Below are positions 1 to 5,284 of a DNA stretch of 9,092 nucleotides, one piece after another; positions within the stretch are counted from its first letter, which is position 1, and each line of letters starts with the position of its first letter. The stretch comes from an uncultured Bacilli bacterium (lineage in GTDB: Bacteria; Bacillota_I; Bacilli_A; RF39; UBA660). Where the stretch lies: the NCBI GenBank assembly GCA_947630935.1, contig CANRJL010000034.1, positions 1 through 9,092 of the forward strand. Reading direction: 5' to 3'. The position numbers were made by a program, and so were the translations under genes. Below the pieces are notes generated by a model, which was given only the letters and a program-made list of their open reading frames with translations, was not told where the DNA came from and searched no databases.

Positions 1-26
1 AAAAAATCAACCCGAACGGATTGATT
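1..26 (-). terminator. Rho-independent terminator of the tRNA-Gly transcript
   Basis: Read on the minus strand, AATCAATCC (26-18) pairs with GGGTTGATT (13-5) across a GTTC loop. This gives a 9-bp stem with one G-T wobble, followed by a T run to the window edge (positions 4-1, directly after the stem's final TT). It lies about 45 bases past the 3' end of the minus-strand tRNA and would end that transcript. The window edge may cut the T run. Confidence 0.75.
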
Positions 27-36
27 ATATATTTAA

Positions 37-59
37 GTTCAAACTATAAAAGTTCGAAC
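37..59 (-). repeat. Inverted repeat (hairpin) in the tRNA 3' trailer
   Basis: GTTCAAAC (37-44) and GTTCGAAC (52-59) form an 8-bp stem with one G-T wobble, and a further A-T pair closes the loop (45 with 51). No T run follows on the minus strand, so it is not a classic terminator by itself. It lies between the tRNA 3' end and the terminator at 1-26 and may be a processing or stability structure of the trailer. Its role is inference. Confidence 0.35.
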
Positions 60-70
60 AGAAACGTCAC

Positions 71-145
71 TGGAGCAAGTGAGGAGAATCGAACTCCCGT
101 TTCAACCTTGGCAAGGTTGCGTTCTAGCCACTGAACCACACCTGC
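71..145 (-). tRNA. tRNA-Gly (anticodon GCC)
   Basis: The minus strand folds into a full cloverleaf of 75 bases. The acceptor stem is GCAGGTG/CACTTGC, the D arm GTTC/GAAC, the anticodon stem CAACC/GGTTG with loop TTGCCAA (anticodon GCC, glycine), the variable loop has 4 bases, and the T arm is GGGAG/CTCCT with loop TTCGATT. The discriminator base is T and the 3' CCA is encoded. It is the only RNA gene in the window that I can fold with certainty. It has its own promoter and terminator, so it looks like a single-gene unit divergent from the protein genes to its right. Confidence 0.97.
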
Positions 146-154
146 GTTGTCTTA

Positions 155-183
155 ATAATATCAAAAAAAATAATGAATTGCAA
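155..183 (-). promoter_or_regulatory. Promoter of tRNA-Gly
   Basis: On the minus strand, TTGCAA (183-178) and TATTAT (160-155) are separated by exactly 17 bases. The -10 ends 9 bases before the first tRNA base, so the 5' leader would be only a few bases. The -35 box is a palindrome and is used in the opposite direction by the promoter at 178-206. Confidence 0.75.
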
Positions 184-206
184 GAAAAATAATGCTGTGT
201 TATAAT
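178..206 (+). promoter_or_regulatory. Sigma-A-type promoter of the 245-877 gene, with extended -10
   Basis: TTGCAA (178-183) is followed after 17 bases by a perfect TATAAT (201-206). TG at 198-199 makes it an extended -10 promoter. Transcription should start near 213, giving a leader of about 30 bases before the ATG at 245. The -35 hexamer is the same six base pairs that serve the divergent tRNA promoter. Confidence 0.8.
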
Positions 207-244
207 TGTTTTAAGTTAAATTAAGAATAGAAAGACGGTACAAT

Positions 245-877
245 ATGAAGAAGAAAATTATAATAGTTGTTATTTTGATTTTATTAGTGCTAATTGGTAG
301 TGTAGCAGTGGGCTATTTTTTCTTTTACAAACGGCCTGTTGTTTCTTCTAATAACGTTCCTGAAGTTAAGGTGACTAATGAAATCGCTAATTTTGGCTAT
401 ACTTTGGATGATCGTGATTCAGAATTGTTTAAAGAAAAGTTTAATGATTTAAAAACGTTGTTGGAAACGGAAAATTATGATGAAGAAGAGTATGTATCTT
501 TGGTTAGCCAACTGTTTGTGATTGATTTATATACAATTGATAATAAAATTAGTAAATATGATATTGGTGGGTTAGAATATGTTTATGAACCTGCTCGAGA
601 ATCTTTTAAAAGTGTTGTTATGGATTCTATTTATAAAACAGTTGTTAACAATATTGATAAAAAAAGAGAACAAATTTTGCCTATTGTTGATACTATTGAA
701 GTAAATGATATTACAGCTACTACTTATGAATTGCCTGATGAAAGTGTTCATGAAGCTTATTTGGTTTCTTTAAGTTGGGGTTATGAAACGGCTTTAGGAT
801 ATGATACTGATGCTTCAATTTTGTTATTTAAGAATGATCAGCGATACGATGTTGTTTCTTTTGAACCTGAATCTTAA
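245..877 (+). CDS. Hypothetical membrane-anchored extracytoplasmic protein
   Basis: I do not recognise this protein. Seen: a short basic N-terminus (MKKK) and one hydrophobic helix at about residues 4-27 with no lipobox cysteine, pointing to an N-in signal anchor or an uncleaved signal peptide. The remaining roughly 180 residues are acidic and would lie outside the membrane. They contain two predicted helical stretches (about 58-100 and 118-145) and a beta-rich C-terminal part (about 150-207), and the whole protein has no cysteine. An NTF2-like fold is conceivable from this helix-then-sheet order, but that is a guess. The ATG follows a weak Shine-Dalgarno (AAAGACGG, 231-238) and a strong extended -10 promoter. 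It appears to be monocistronic, because a weak terminator and a new promoter follow at once. Confidence 0.85.
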   Translation: MKKKIIIVVILILLVLIGSVAVGYFFFYKRPVVSSNNVPEVKVTNEIANFGYTLDDRDSELFKEKFNDLKTLLETENYDEEEYVSLVSQLFVIDLYTIDNKISKYDIGGLEYVYEPARESFKSVVMDSIYKTVVNNIDKKREQILPIVDTIEVNDITATTYELPDESVHEAYLVSLSWGYETALGYDTDASILLFKNDQRYDVVSFEPES

Positions 878-905
878 AATAGTATTGTTTATTTTGATTT
901 TTTTT
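874..905 (+). terminator. Weak Rho-independent terminator after the 245-877 gene
   Basis: TTAAAATA (874-881) can pair with TATTTTGA (890-897) around an 8-base loop, and eight T residues (898-905) follow. The stem is almost all A-T with one G-T pair, so it would be weak. It starts inside the stop codon and overlaps the -35 box of the next promoter. Confidence 0.45.
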
Positions 906-913
906 AGTATAAT
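885..913 (+). promoter_or_regulatory. Promoter of the TasA-like / ZIP / YebC / hydrolase unit
   Basis: TTGTTT (885-890) and a perfect TATAAT (908-913) are 17 bases apart. The start site would lie near 920, about 18 bases before the ATG at 938. The following genes have short gaps (25, 42 and 23 bases) without a clear terminator until 3986-4011, so this promoter may serve all four. Confidence 0.7.
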
Positions 914-937
914 TTAGTTGTTATTAAGGGTGAGATT

Positions 938-1573
938 ATGGAAGAAAAAAAAGTAAAAATAGTTAGTAATAAGAAGCTTGTTTTATTTGCTGTGGTACTT
1001 GTTCTGTCAATTATTTCTTTAGGTGTTGGTGTAACGTATGCTTATTTTGTAATTAATTTTACAGGTTCAGCTAGTGTATCAACAAATACAGCTGCTACTT
1101 TAAATGTTACATCTACTTTAACTAATGCTACTGCTATAAGTTCTAAAAATATGGGTTTAATTGCTTCTTCGGCTGTTACTACTTCTGCTCAAAAAGTATC
1201 TTTTTCGGTAACAAATGCCAGCACTTCAAATGTAGCTGCAGTTTATACAGTAAAATTATCTACTTATACAATGTCTAAGAATTTATCTAGTAAATATTTT
1301 AAATGGCGACTTGCAACAAGTTCTGGTACGGAAATTGCTAGTGGAAATTTTTTTGATTCTTCTATTGCTGCTGAAGGTTCAACAGATAAGACAACTGTGA
1401 CGAAAACAGGAAAAGTTTTAAATTCTACCGCTCGTCCTTTAGCAATTAGTGCTACAGATAATTTGGTTTTTTATATTTGGTTAGAAAATGATTCAGCTGT
1501 TTCGCAAATGTATTTAACTGGTGGTTCTTTTAGTTGTAAATTGTCTGTTGAAGCTCAACCATCTAAATCATAA
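938..1573 (+). CDS. TasA/CalY-like secreted protein with SipW-type signal peptide
   Basis: A charged N-terminus (residues 1-13), a hydrophobic helix (about 14-31) and the sequence GVTYAYF (31-37) match the SipW-dependent signal-peptide class of TasA and camelysin (CalY), biofilm-matrix fibre proteins and related surface proteins of Bacillus. The mature part, about 170 residues, is rich in Ser, Thr, Ala and Val, has low charge and one cysteine (C200), and reads as a beta-sandwich with many short strands. It ends in a strand (GGSFSCKLSVEAQ) like those closing TasA-like domains. A good Shine-Dalgarno (AAGGGTGAG, 926-934) precedes the ATG. Seen: the signal motif and composition. Inferred: secretion, processing by a SipW-like signal peptidase (none is encoded in this window) and a matrix or surface role. 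No sortase motif is visible. Confidence 0.75.
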   Translation: MEEKKVKIVSNKKLVLFAVVLVLSIISLGVGVTYAYFVINFTGSASVSTNTAATLNVTSTLTNATAISSKNMGLIASSAVTTSAQKVSFSVTNASTSNVAAVYTVKLSTYTMSKNLSSKYFKWRLATSSGTEIASGNFFDSSIAAEGSTDKTTVTKTGKVLNSTARPLAISATDNLVFYIWLENDSAVSQMYLTGGSFSCKLSVEAQPSKS

Positions 1574-1598
1574 TTTTAAGCTTTGAAAGGTTGATATT

Positions 1599-2375
1599 AT
1601 GGACTATTTAGCACTTATATTTCCAATATTATCGGGAATTTTTTTCTTGCTGGGCTTTGTTTTTGTTCATTTTTTTTCTAATAAGAAAAGACTATCTTTA
1701 ATTGCTGTAAGTATGGCTTTTATAGTTATGCTTGGGATACTTTTTTTAGATTTAATTCCCGAAATTATAGAATTATCAAATATAATTTCTATTAGTACTT
1801 TTTCTAAATTCTTTTTAATATTTTTCTTTTTATTTGTTGGTATTTTTGCTTTAAAGTTTTTTGATATATTTATTCCTTATCATGACCATTATCATAAAGA
1901 CAATGAAAAAAATCATCAAGCTCATGTTGGTCATTCTTTTCATATTGGGTTTGCAATGTCCTTTTCGTTAATTTTACATAATTTAATAGAAGGGATTTCT
2001 ATTTATATTATGACACTTGGCAATTTTACAGGTGGTTTTTTGTTATCTTTAGCAGTAGGTTTACACAATTTTCCTTTGAGCATAGAAATTGCAAGTAGTT
2101 TAGAAGCTGACGAAAATCATAAAATGTTAAAAGTTATATTACAGTTTTTATTAATTATTTCGAGTTTTTTAGGTGCTTTTTTATTAGCCTTGTTTAAAAT
2201 TCAAATTCATGATATTATTTTACTGATTTTAATGTCTATTTCGTTAGGAATGATTTTATATATTTCTTTATTTGAATTGTTTAAAGAAATATATAATTAT
2301 AAAGATAAGAAAGATATTTTGTATGGCTTTTTACTAGGAGTTATTATTTTATTTTTATTATCATTTTTAGAATAG
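1599..2375 (+). CDS. ZIP-family divalent metal transporter
   Basis: This integral membrane protein of 258 residues has about eight hydrophobic helices and the ZIP signature in two central helices: HNLIEG (127-132) and HNFPLSIE (156-163). A histidine-rich cytoplasmic-type loop (seven His between 95 and 115) lies before the first signature, as in other ZIPs, and DLIPE (50-54) and YISLFEL (221-227) fit the other conserved helices. ZIP proteins bring Zn, Fe or Mn into the cytoplasm; the substrate cannot be told from sequence. In the fifth helix the usual HNxPEG glutamate is Leu160, with an acidic residue three positions later (E163). The start follows GAAAGG (1585-1590), 25 bases after the TasA-like gene, so the two are probably co-transcribed. 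No metal-regulator site was recognised. Confidence 0.88.
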   Translation: MDYLALIFPILSGIFFLLGFVFVHFFSNKKRLSLIAVSMAFIVMLGILFLDLIPEIIELSNIISISTFSKFFLIFFFLFVGIFALKFFDIFIPYHDHYHKDNEKNHQAHVGHSFHIGFAMSFSLILHNLIEGISIYIMTLGNFTGGFLLSLAVGLHNFPLSIEIASSLEADENHKMLKVILQFLLIISSFLGAFLLALFKIQIHDIILLILMSISLGMILYISLFELFKEIYNYKDKKDILYGFLLGVIILFLLSFLE

Positions 2376-2417
2376 ATTATAAATAAGATTGATTTTAAAT
2401 AATTAGAGGAGGTTTTT

Positions 2418-3161
2418 ATGAAATTAAATTTACAGTTATTTGGTAGAGCTTATGAGGTAAGAAAAGCAAGTATTCAAAAAAATGGAGCAGTAAAAGCAAA
2501 ATTATATTCTAATTATGCTAAAGAAATTTATTTGGCTGCTAAAAAAGGTGTTCCTGAAGTTGAAAGTAATGTTTTTTTAAAAAGAATGGTAGAGAAAGCT
2601 AAAAAAGAGCAAGTTCCTTCTGATATTATTAAAAGGGCAATTGATAAAGCTAAAGGAGCAGGTGGCGAAGATTATGAAGTAGTTACTTATGAAGGTTTTG
2701 GCCCTGGTGCTTCGACTTTGATTATTCGGACTTTAACGGATAATGTTAATCGAACAGTGGGAATGGTTCGGGCAGCATTTAATAAAGTTCATAAAAGTTT
2801 AGGGGTTAGTAATTCTGTATCTTATAATTATGATTATTTAGCTATTATTAGTGTTAAGAGTAATTTAGAAGAAGAGATTTTTGATGCTTTATTACAAGCT
2901 GGAATTGAGCCAGTTGATTTTGAAAAAGAAGGGGAAGAAATTGTTATAAGTGTAAACCCAACTGATCATAATAAAGTAAAGGATGTTTTAGAGAAATTAA
3001 TTCCTGATGTTACTTATGAACTTGATGAAGAAGGAATGTATGCTAAAGATAAAGTTAAATTAGAAAAGGAAGATTTAGAAGTATTTGAAAAGCTTTATCA
3101 TATGTTAGATGAAATTGATGATGTTACTGATATTTTTCATAATGTTGAATTAGAAGATTGA
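2418..3161 (+). CDS. YebC/PmpR/TACO1-family protein (YeeI-like)
   Basis: From GRAYEVRK (residues 9-16) onward this matches the YebC/TACO1 family: the basic N-terminal helical domain with SIQKNGAVKAKLY (18-30), KEIYLAAKKG (35-44) and IIKRAIDKAKG (70-80), then the hallmark YEGFGPG (91-97) and DNVNRT (108-113), and two alpha/beta domains to residue 247. The family was long called transcriptional regulators; TACO1 and recent bacterial work assign it a role in translation, helping ribosomes through difficult sequences such as proline runs. The wording resembles Bacillus YeeI more than the YrbC branch. The ATG has the strongest ribosome-binding site of its neighbourhood (AGAGGAGG, 2405-2412, 5 bases of spacing), which fixes a start eight residues before the usual family start. 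Those residues (MKLNLQLF) are odd; see findings. Confidence 0.93.
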   Translation: MKLNLQLFGRAYEVRKASIQKNGAVKAKLYSNYAKEIYLAAKKGVPEVESNVFLKRMVEKAKKEQVPSDIIKRAIDKAKGAGGEDYEVVTYEGFGPGASTLIIRTLTDNVNRTVGMVRAAFNKVHKSLGVSNSVSYNYDYLAIISVKSNLEEEIFDALLQAGIEPVDFEKEGEEIVISVNPTDHNKVKDVLEKLIPDVTYELDEEGMYAKDKVKLEKEDLEVFEKLYHMLDEIDDVTDIFHNVELED

Positions 3162-3184
3162 GCTTTTAGTGGGGTGTATAGTTA

Positions 3185-3997
3185 ATGTATACTATGGATG
3201 TTGTTGGTAAATTTAAGGTAAATAATGAGGAATATTTAGAAAAAATTAAGGAAAAGTTTGCTGCTTTAAATGATTTATATTTTCAATCTTCTTCTAAAGT
3301 TGCTTATTATTATTTTGATATCGAAACTGAAAGTATGATGGCTTTTAATTCATCTATTTTGTTTTATGCCGCTTCTTGTATTAAAATGATTGTTTGTCTT
3401 TTAATTTTTGAAAAAGCTGAACGAAATGAGTTATCTTTAGATGAGAAAATACTTATTACTAAAGATGATTTAAAACAGGATACTGGCGTTATAAAGAAGC
3501 AAAAGCAAGATACTTATTATACACTTTTAGAATTAATTTACTATACGCTTGTTGAAAGTGATAATTCGGCATTTTTAAAGTTAATTCAATATGTTGGTGA
3601 AGATGCTTATTTTCAGTTTGCTTCGTCATTGGGTTGTCAACATTTAAAAGATGGTAAAGATTTGTTTGGTTTAGTTAATGCTAATGATTTATTGCGTTGT
3701 TGGCAAAATGTCAAAAAATTTATTGATACTAGTGTTTATGGAAAAATATTGCATAAGTATCTATCAAATCCTAGTTTTTCAATTGTAGATTTTAAAAACT
3801 TAAAAGGTCATAATTTTGTTAAAAAATATGGAAGTTATGAAATTGCTTATCATGAAGCTGGTTACGTAGAAGACGAACATCCTTTTTATCTGATTTTATT
3901 ATCTCAAAAAAATCAATGTAATGATAAAAAAGCTTTTTTAAATCAAAGTGCCCAGTTAATTTATGAAATACATGAATTGTTACATAAAGCTAATTAG
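3185..3997 (+). CDS. Serine hydrolase, class A beta-lactamase-like fold, apparently cytosolic
   Basis: The three motifs of penicillin-recognising serine enzymes are present in order: SCIK (64-67, catalytic Ser64 and Lys67), SDN (125-127) and KYG (214-216) in place of KTG, followed by HEAGYV as in class A-like hydrolases. No omega-loop glutamate (ExxLN) is visible between 130 and 200, so a deacylating beta-lactamase is unlikely; a peptidase or esterase-like role fits better. There is no signal peptide, lipobox or membrane helix at the N-terminus, which is unusual for an enzyme of this fold. GGGGTG (3171-3176) lies 8 bases before the ATG; a second ATG at 3194 is possible but less well spaced. 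It starts 23 bases after yebC and is followed by a terminator, so it is the last gene of its unit. Confidence 0.82.
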   Translation: MYTMDVVGKFKVNNEEYLEKIKEKFAALNDLYFQSSSKVAYYYFDIETESMMAFNSSILFYAASCIKMIVCLLIFEKAERNELSLDEKILITKDDLKQDTGVIKKQKQDTYYTLLELIYYTLVESDNSAFLKLIQYVGEDAYFQFASSLGCQHLKDGKDLFGLVNANDLLRCWQNVKKFIDTSVYGKILHKYLSNPSFSIVDFKNLKGHNFVKKYGSYEIAYHEAGYVEDEHPFYLILLSQKNQCNDKKAFLNQSAQLIYEIHELLHKAN

Positions 3998-4011
3998 CTT
4001 TGTTTTTTTTT
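3986..4011 (+). terminator. Rho-independent terminator overlapping the hydrolase stop codon
   Basis: AAAGCT (3986-3991) and AGCTTT (3996-4001) form a 6-bp stem around AATT, followed by G and nine T residues (4003-4011). The TAG stop (3995-3997) lies in the hairpin itself. It ends the transcription unit begun at 885-913. Confidence 0.8.
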
Positions 4012-4038
4012 GAAAAAAAAGGAAATTACTTATTAAAT
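4010..4038 (+). promoter_or_regulatory. Possible weak promoter of the YhcG-N-like gene
   Basis: TTGAAA (4010-4015) is followed after 17 bases by TTAAAT (4033-4038). The -35 is good and the -10 poor. TATATAAA at 4043-4050 is a better -10-like sequence but lacks a -35 at the right distance. Some promoter is expected here because a terminator lies just upstream. Confidence 0.35.
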
Positions 4039-4069
4039 AGGGTATATAAAATTAGAAAGGAGGTTTAAT

Positions 4070-4561
4070 TTGGATGAAAATCTTTTTATGGATATTAAAC
4101 TTTTTATCGAAAGTCATTTGCATGTAAATTCAGCTCTTTCTTTTAATAATTGGTTTGATAAAGAATTGTATTATTTGGAAAATGAAAAGGTTATGCTTCA
4201 AGAGTTATCAGAGTTTTTAATTCAAAAATATAATATATTTTATACGGAAGAAGACTTATTTTCTATGATGAAATTTTTTTTATTATATCCTAAAGAAATT
4301 CCAGTTGAGTTAAGATATTTGCCTTGGGAAATTTTAAAAATTTTATTAAATATCTTTGAAGAAGAAAAAAGAGAATTTTATATTTGGTTATGCTTTGAAA
4401 AAAATTTAGATGTTGCAACTTTAAATAAGTATTTGCAGGAAGATTTGTATGAAAAATTTTTATATTGTTTTCATAATTATTATCATCAAGATTCTTTTGC
4501 AAAGGAGGAATACTCACAATTATTAGATTATGTTATTGTTCTTTTGCCAAGAATTGTTTAA
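4070..4561 (+). CDS. Stand-alone protein resembling the YhcG (DUF1016) N-terminal domain
   Basis: This 163-residue soluble, helical protein starts with TTG after a near-perfect AGAAAGGAGG (4054-4063). Its pattern follows the N-terminal domain of YhcG/DUF1016 proteins, where that domain precedes a PD-(D/E)XK nuclease. The shared points are a Trp in the early helix (W28; family xxYWxIG), LSEFLIQKY (46-54; family LSxDLxxxF), EEDLFSMMKFFLLYP (60-74; family SxRNLxxMRxFYxxFP), LPWEILKILL (84-93; family LSWxHxxxLL), KREFYIW (100-106; family xRxFYI) and LNKYLQEDLYEKF (118-130; family LxxQIxSxLYER). The C-terminal 33 residues show no nuclease motif, and no partner nuclease is nearby. Seen: the pattern and length. 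Inferred: homology and perhaps protein or DNA binding. It lies 60 bases before the response regulator, which has its own promoter. Confidence 0.7.
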   Translation: MDENLFMDIKLFIESHLHVNSALSFNNWFDKELYYLENEKVMLQELSEFLIQKYNIFYTEEDLFSMMKFFLLYPKEIPVELRYLPWEILKILLNIFEEEKREFYIWLCFEKNLDVATLNKYLQEDLYEKFLYCFHNYYHQDSFAKEEYSQLLDYVIVLLPRIV

Positions 4562-4563
4562 AT

Positions 4564-4593
4564 TTCATTTTATTTTCACATTTCTGGTATAAT
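4564..4593 (+). promoter_or_regulatory. Promoter of the two-component operon, extended -10
   Basis: A perfect TATAAT (4588-4593) is preceded by TG at 4585-4586, an extended -10. The -35 region (TTCATT, 4564-4569, 18-base spacer) is poor, as is common when an activator helps. TTTCA occurs at 4563 and again at 4574, an 11-base period that fits direct-repeat sites of OmpR/PhoB-type regulators. Autoregulation is inference. Confidence 0.65.
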
Positions 4594-4621
4594 ATACGTA
4601 ATAGAAATGGTGGGATGAATT

Positions 4622-5284
4622 TTGAATATTTTGGTTGTTGATGATGAAAAATTAATTAGAGATGTTCTAAAAGAGTATTTATTATTAGAAAAATATCAAG
4701 TTTTTGAGGCTTCTAATGGTTTGGAAGCAATTCAAGTTGTTATGAATAATTCTATTGATTTTATTATTATGGATATAATGATGCCTAAAATGGATGGATA
4801 TCAAGCTGTTAAAGAGATAAAGAAAATTAAAAATATACCTGTTTTATTGTTGTCAGCTCGGGGTGAAGAATTTGATAAGTTGTTTGGTTTTGAATTAGGA
4901 GTAGATGATTATGTTACTAAACCTTTTAGTCCTAAAGAAGTAGTTGCTAGAGTTAAAGCTATTTGTAAACGAAAAGAAACTAATTCTTTATTTTATTCTT
5001 ATCAAGATTTAGAAATAAATGATGTTGCCCATGAAGTTAGTATTAATAAAGAACCAGTTTTTCTTACGCCTAAAGAATATGATTTATTAAAGTATTTTGT
5101 ACAAAATCAGAATATTGCTTTATCAAGAGAACAACTGTTGAATAATGTTTGGGGCTATGATTTTTATGGCGATGATAGAACAATTGATACTCATGTTAAA
5201 ACATTAAGACATCATTTAAAAGATTATGGAAAATTTATTAAAACTATTCGTAAAGTAGGTTATAAGTTTGAAATCAATGAATAA
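4622..5284 (+). CDS. OmpR/PhoB-family response regulator, TTG start
   Basis: This is a complete two-domain regulator of 220 residues. The receiver domain (1-115) has the acidic pair D7-D8, the phosphoacceptor D51 in IIMDIMMPKMDG, S78 at the switch Ser/Thr position and K100 in VTKPFSP. The C-terminal winged helix (about 125-218) carries the OmpR-class LTPKEYDLL (143-151), the recognition-helix region DRTIDTHVKTLRHHL and the closing IRKVGYKF. The canonical MNILVVDDE begins at a TTG codon after GGTGGG (4609-4614); an ATG seven bases earlier is out of frame and stops after eight codons. It would be phosphorylated by the overlapping kinase and act on DNA. The stimulus and the other target genes are not visible. 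Confidence 0.96.
   Translation: MNILVVDDEKLIRDVLKEYLLLEKYQVFEASNGLEAIQVVMNNSIDFIIMDIMMPKMDGYQAVKEIKKIKNIPVLLLSARGEEFDKLFGFELGVDDYVTKPFSPKEVVARVKAICKRKETNSLFYSYQDLEINDVAHEVSINKEPVFLTPKEYDLLKYFVQNQNIALSREQLLNNVWGYDFYGDDRTIDTHVKTLRHHLKDYGKFIKTIRKVGYKFEINE

Noticed and set aside
1893..1943. Histidine-codon-rich stretch considered as a repeat array
   Set aside because: It is the normal His-rich loop of a ZIP transporter; the CAT codons are irregularly spaced and form no DNA repeat.
4500..4509. Shine-Dalgarno-like AAAGGAGGAA near the end of the YhcG-N-like gene
   Set aside because: No start codon with a lasting reading frame follows at suitable distance. The bases simply encode Lys-Glu-Glu.
4290..4517. 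Minus-strand reading frame of 75 codons inside the YhcG-N-like gene
   Set aside because: It lies wholly antisense to a plus-strand gene with a strong ribosome-binding site and domain pattern, and shows no recognisable motif.
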